Positions 16,606-17,748 of a stretch of 17,748 nt of DNA are shown here, one piece after another. The notes under the pieces were generated by a model. It was not told the DNA's origin, did not search any database, and was given only the letters and a program-made list of their open reading frames with translations. The DNA lies in assembly GCA_947258675.1 (NCBI GenBank), contig CAMYJP010000007.1, forward strand, positions 1 through 17,748. Direction: 5' to 3'. This DNA comes from an uncultured Desulfobulbaceae bacterium (lineage in GTDB: Bacteria; Desulfobacterota; Desulfobulbia; Desulfobulbales; BM004). Numbering within the stretch: position 1 is the first letter of the stretch; each line of letters begins with the position of its first letter. The position numbers were made by a program, and so were the translations under genes.

Positions 16606-17532
16606 TTAGCTTTCATACATTGCTATAAAATTTCCAAAGTCAACATCTGACCGCATTACTGAAGGAAGCAAGGACCCTTTTGGGGAAATTGGATGACAAG
16701 TGTATCCATAATCCTTTAAAAATGTAAACACTTCAGTGCCATCCAGACCTACGCCCAATATCATATCTTTTGAATATTCAAATTGTAGACGATGAACAGC
16801 TTTTCTTTTTAAAAGCTCAGAACACCCTTTTAGTACATATAATTCAGCACCTTCTACATCCACTTTCAAATGGTCGATCATGGATATGCCGTTATGCAAA
16901 CAATATTCGTCAATTGTAATCGTCGGCACTGTTTCCGAACCAATGGGTTGTACTTCTCTTCCCTCCCGGTCTCTCATCGTTGGATTTCCCATGGTATTCC
17001 AAGCAGAATACACCTCAGGATAGACATTCAGTCGTATCTCACCTCCATGATGATCATGTGCTGCCATCTTTTCAGTAACGATATTATCAATTCTATTTAT
17101 TGCAATATGAGATCTTAATCGCTGAAGTGTATTGCTACAGGGTTCAAATGAAACAATTTTCCCAGATTTTCCAACAAGAGATGAAAATAACAAAGTGAAT
17201 TGACCAATATTCGCTCCAACGTCAAATACGGTCATCCCTGGACCAATATTGTTTTTACAATACTCCTGTTCTCCTATTTCAGGATATCCCAAGTAACCTA
17301 AATAAAAAAAGGAATAGAGCGAAAATAGAGATTCATCTGGTAGTATTGTCAGTTTGAACCCGTTTCGATCTTTAAAAGTAATTGCCCGTTTAAGAATTTT
17401 TTTTACCAGAAATGTAAGCAGGCTTGCTCTCAGGTGTTGAAAATCATAGTTTCTTTTACGTGTAGTTTCAGACTTATCAACCAGTTTGTATATTTTCCCC
17501 CGTGCTTCATGTATTGCACCGATAAATGTCAT
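16606..17532 (-). CDS. FkbM-family methyltransferase
   Basis: About 308 residues from ATG 17532. The FkbM fold is clear: TVFDVGANIGQFTLLFS (from ~residue 101), KIVSFEPCS, and MIDHLKVDVEGAELYVLKGCSELL with the family's K-x-D-V-E-G-x-E block, then a QFEYS strand. About 100 N-terminal residues precede the fold. Family knowledge: O-methylation of sugar hydroxyls, often in surface polysaccharide clusters. Two starts are possible: ATG 17532, or TTG 17553, whose TTGA overlaps the upstream stop and would allow coupling. Neither has a convincing Shine-Dalgarno, so I prefer the ATG. Downstream neighbour is a class I methyltransferase 11 bases away. Longer and divergent from the FkbM protein on the plus strand. 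Confidence 0.88.
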   Translation of the reverse strand: MTFIGAIHEARGKIYKLVDKSETTRKRNYDFQHLRASLLTFLVKKILKRAITFKDRNGFKLTILPDESLFSLYSFFYLGYLGYPEIGEQEYCKNNIGPGMTVFDVGANIGQFTLLFSSLVGKSGKIVSFEPCSNTLQRLRSHIAINRIDNIVTEKMAAHDHHGGEIRLNVYPEVYSAWNTMGNPTMRDREGREVQPIGSETVPTITIDEYCLHNGISMIDHLKVDVEGAELYVLKGCSELLKRKAVHRLQFEYSKDMILGVGLDGTEVFTFLKDYGYTCHPISPKGSLLPSVMRSDVDFGNFIAMYES

Positions 17533-17549
17533 ATTTTCATTACCAAATT

Positions 17550-17747
17550 TCAATAACCGGGTCTGCGTCCATAAGCCAATGTAGAAACTGCACCAGTGTT
17601 GACAAGTTTATGTTTTATATATTCATTCCACGCCCTAAAAGGCCCCTCCCAGTTTTCAACGACATCATGCAATGCTATAATCCCATTGGGCAATACATAC
17701 GGAGAAAAATTATTATAATCAGCCATTACATCATCAAATAGATGGGA
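17550..17747 (-). CDS. Methyltransferase (Methyltransf_24-like), 3' end only
   Basis: The C-terminal 65 residues of a gene that enters from beyond the right edge; the frame is open to the edge and ends at TGA (17552-17550). The visible part reads H-L-F-D-D-V-M-A-D-Y, then LPNGIIALHDVV, then WEGPFRAWNEYI. Asp...Tyr, (P/G)G-I-I-A-x-H-D and a following G-x-x-x-x-W are the usual C-terminal marks of class I methyltransferases of the Methyltransf_24 type found in glycan clusters. Its stop overlaps the TTG alternative start of the FkbM gene, so the two are probably one operon. The SAM-binding half lies outside the window; the family call rests on this short tail. Confidence 0.68.
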   Translation of the reverse strand, partial: SHLFDDVMADYNNFSPYVLPNGIIALHDVVENWEGPFRAWNEYIKHKLVNTGAVSTLAYGRRPGY

Positions 17748-17748
17748 A

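Overview
This window looks like part of a surface-glycan or glycoconjugate biosynthesis region from a moderately AT-rich, Gram-negative-type bacterium. Radical-SAM sulfatase-maturase chemistry, ASPIC/UnbV and thrombospondin-type-3/MopE-like secreted proteins, and many FkbM and type-2 glycosyltransferase genes fit an anaerobic Desulfobacterota- or Planctomycetota-like genome. That placement is inference only: there is no rRNA or taxonomic marker here. No tRNA, rRNA, transposase, insertion sequence or CRISPR array was seen.

Layout. (1) 2-4710, plus strand: a tightly packed, overlapping operon of four genes. They are a 5'-truncated FG-GAP/UnbV protein, a stand-alone membrane protein that duplicates the N-terminal membrane domain of the next gene, a membrane-anchored sulfatase-superfamily enzyme, and a complete anaerobic sulfatase maturase (anSME). 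(2) 4975-9537, plus strand: a second operon with a methyltransferase-glycosyltransferase fusion, a class I methyltransferase, an FkbM methyltransferase and a GT-C-type membrane glycosyltransferase. (3) 9538-12873: a 432-base leader with a sigma70-like promoter, a perfect palindrome and a strong intrinsic terminator. It is followed by a large secreted SGNH/CE6-type esterase carrying calcium-binding repeats and four C-terminal repeat units. (4) 12949-17747, minus strand, convergent: a third operon. In transcription order it has a 3' fragment of a methyltransferase, an FkbM methyltransferase, a class I methyltransferase, a polyprenyl-phosphate-type GT2 with four membrane segments, and a GT39/ArnT-like membrane glycosyltransferase.

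How the genes may work together (inference): operons 2 and 4 contain the same enzyme classes. In each, a GT2 could charge a polyprenyl phosphate with a sugar, a GT-C enzyme could transfer that sugar on the outer side of the membrane, and methyltransferases could decorate the glycan. The secreted esterase could remove acetyl groups from glycans outside the cell. The first operon may further modify a surface polymer through its sulfatase-superfamily enzyme. That enzyme has Thr, not Cys or Ser, at the formylglycine position, so the adjacent intact anSME has no obvious substrate here. This mismatch and the duplicated membrane module are the most interesting signals in the window.
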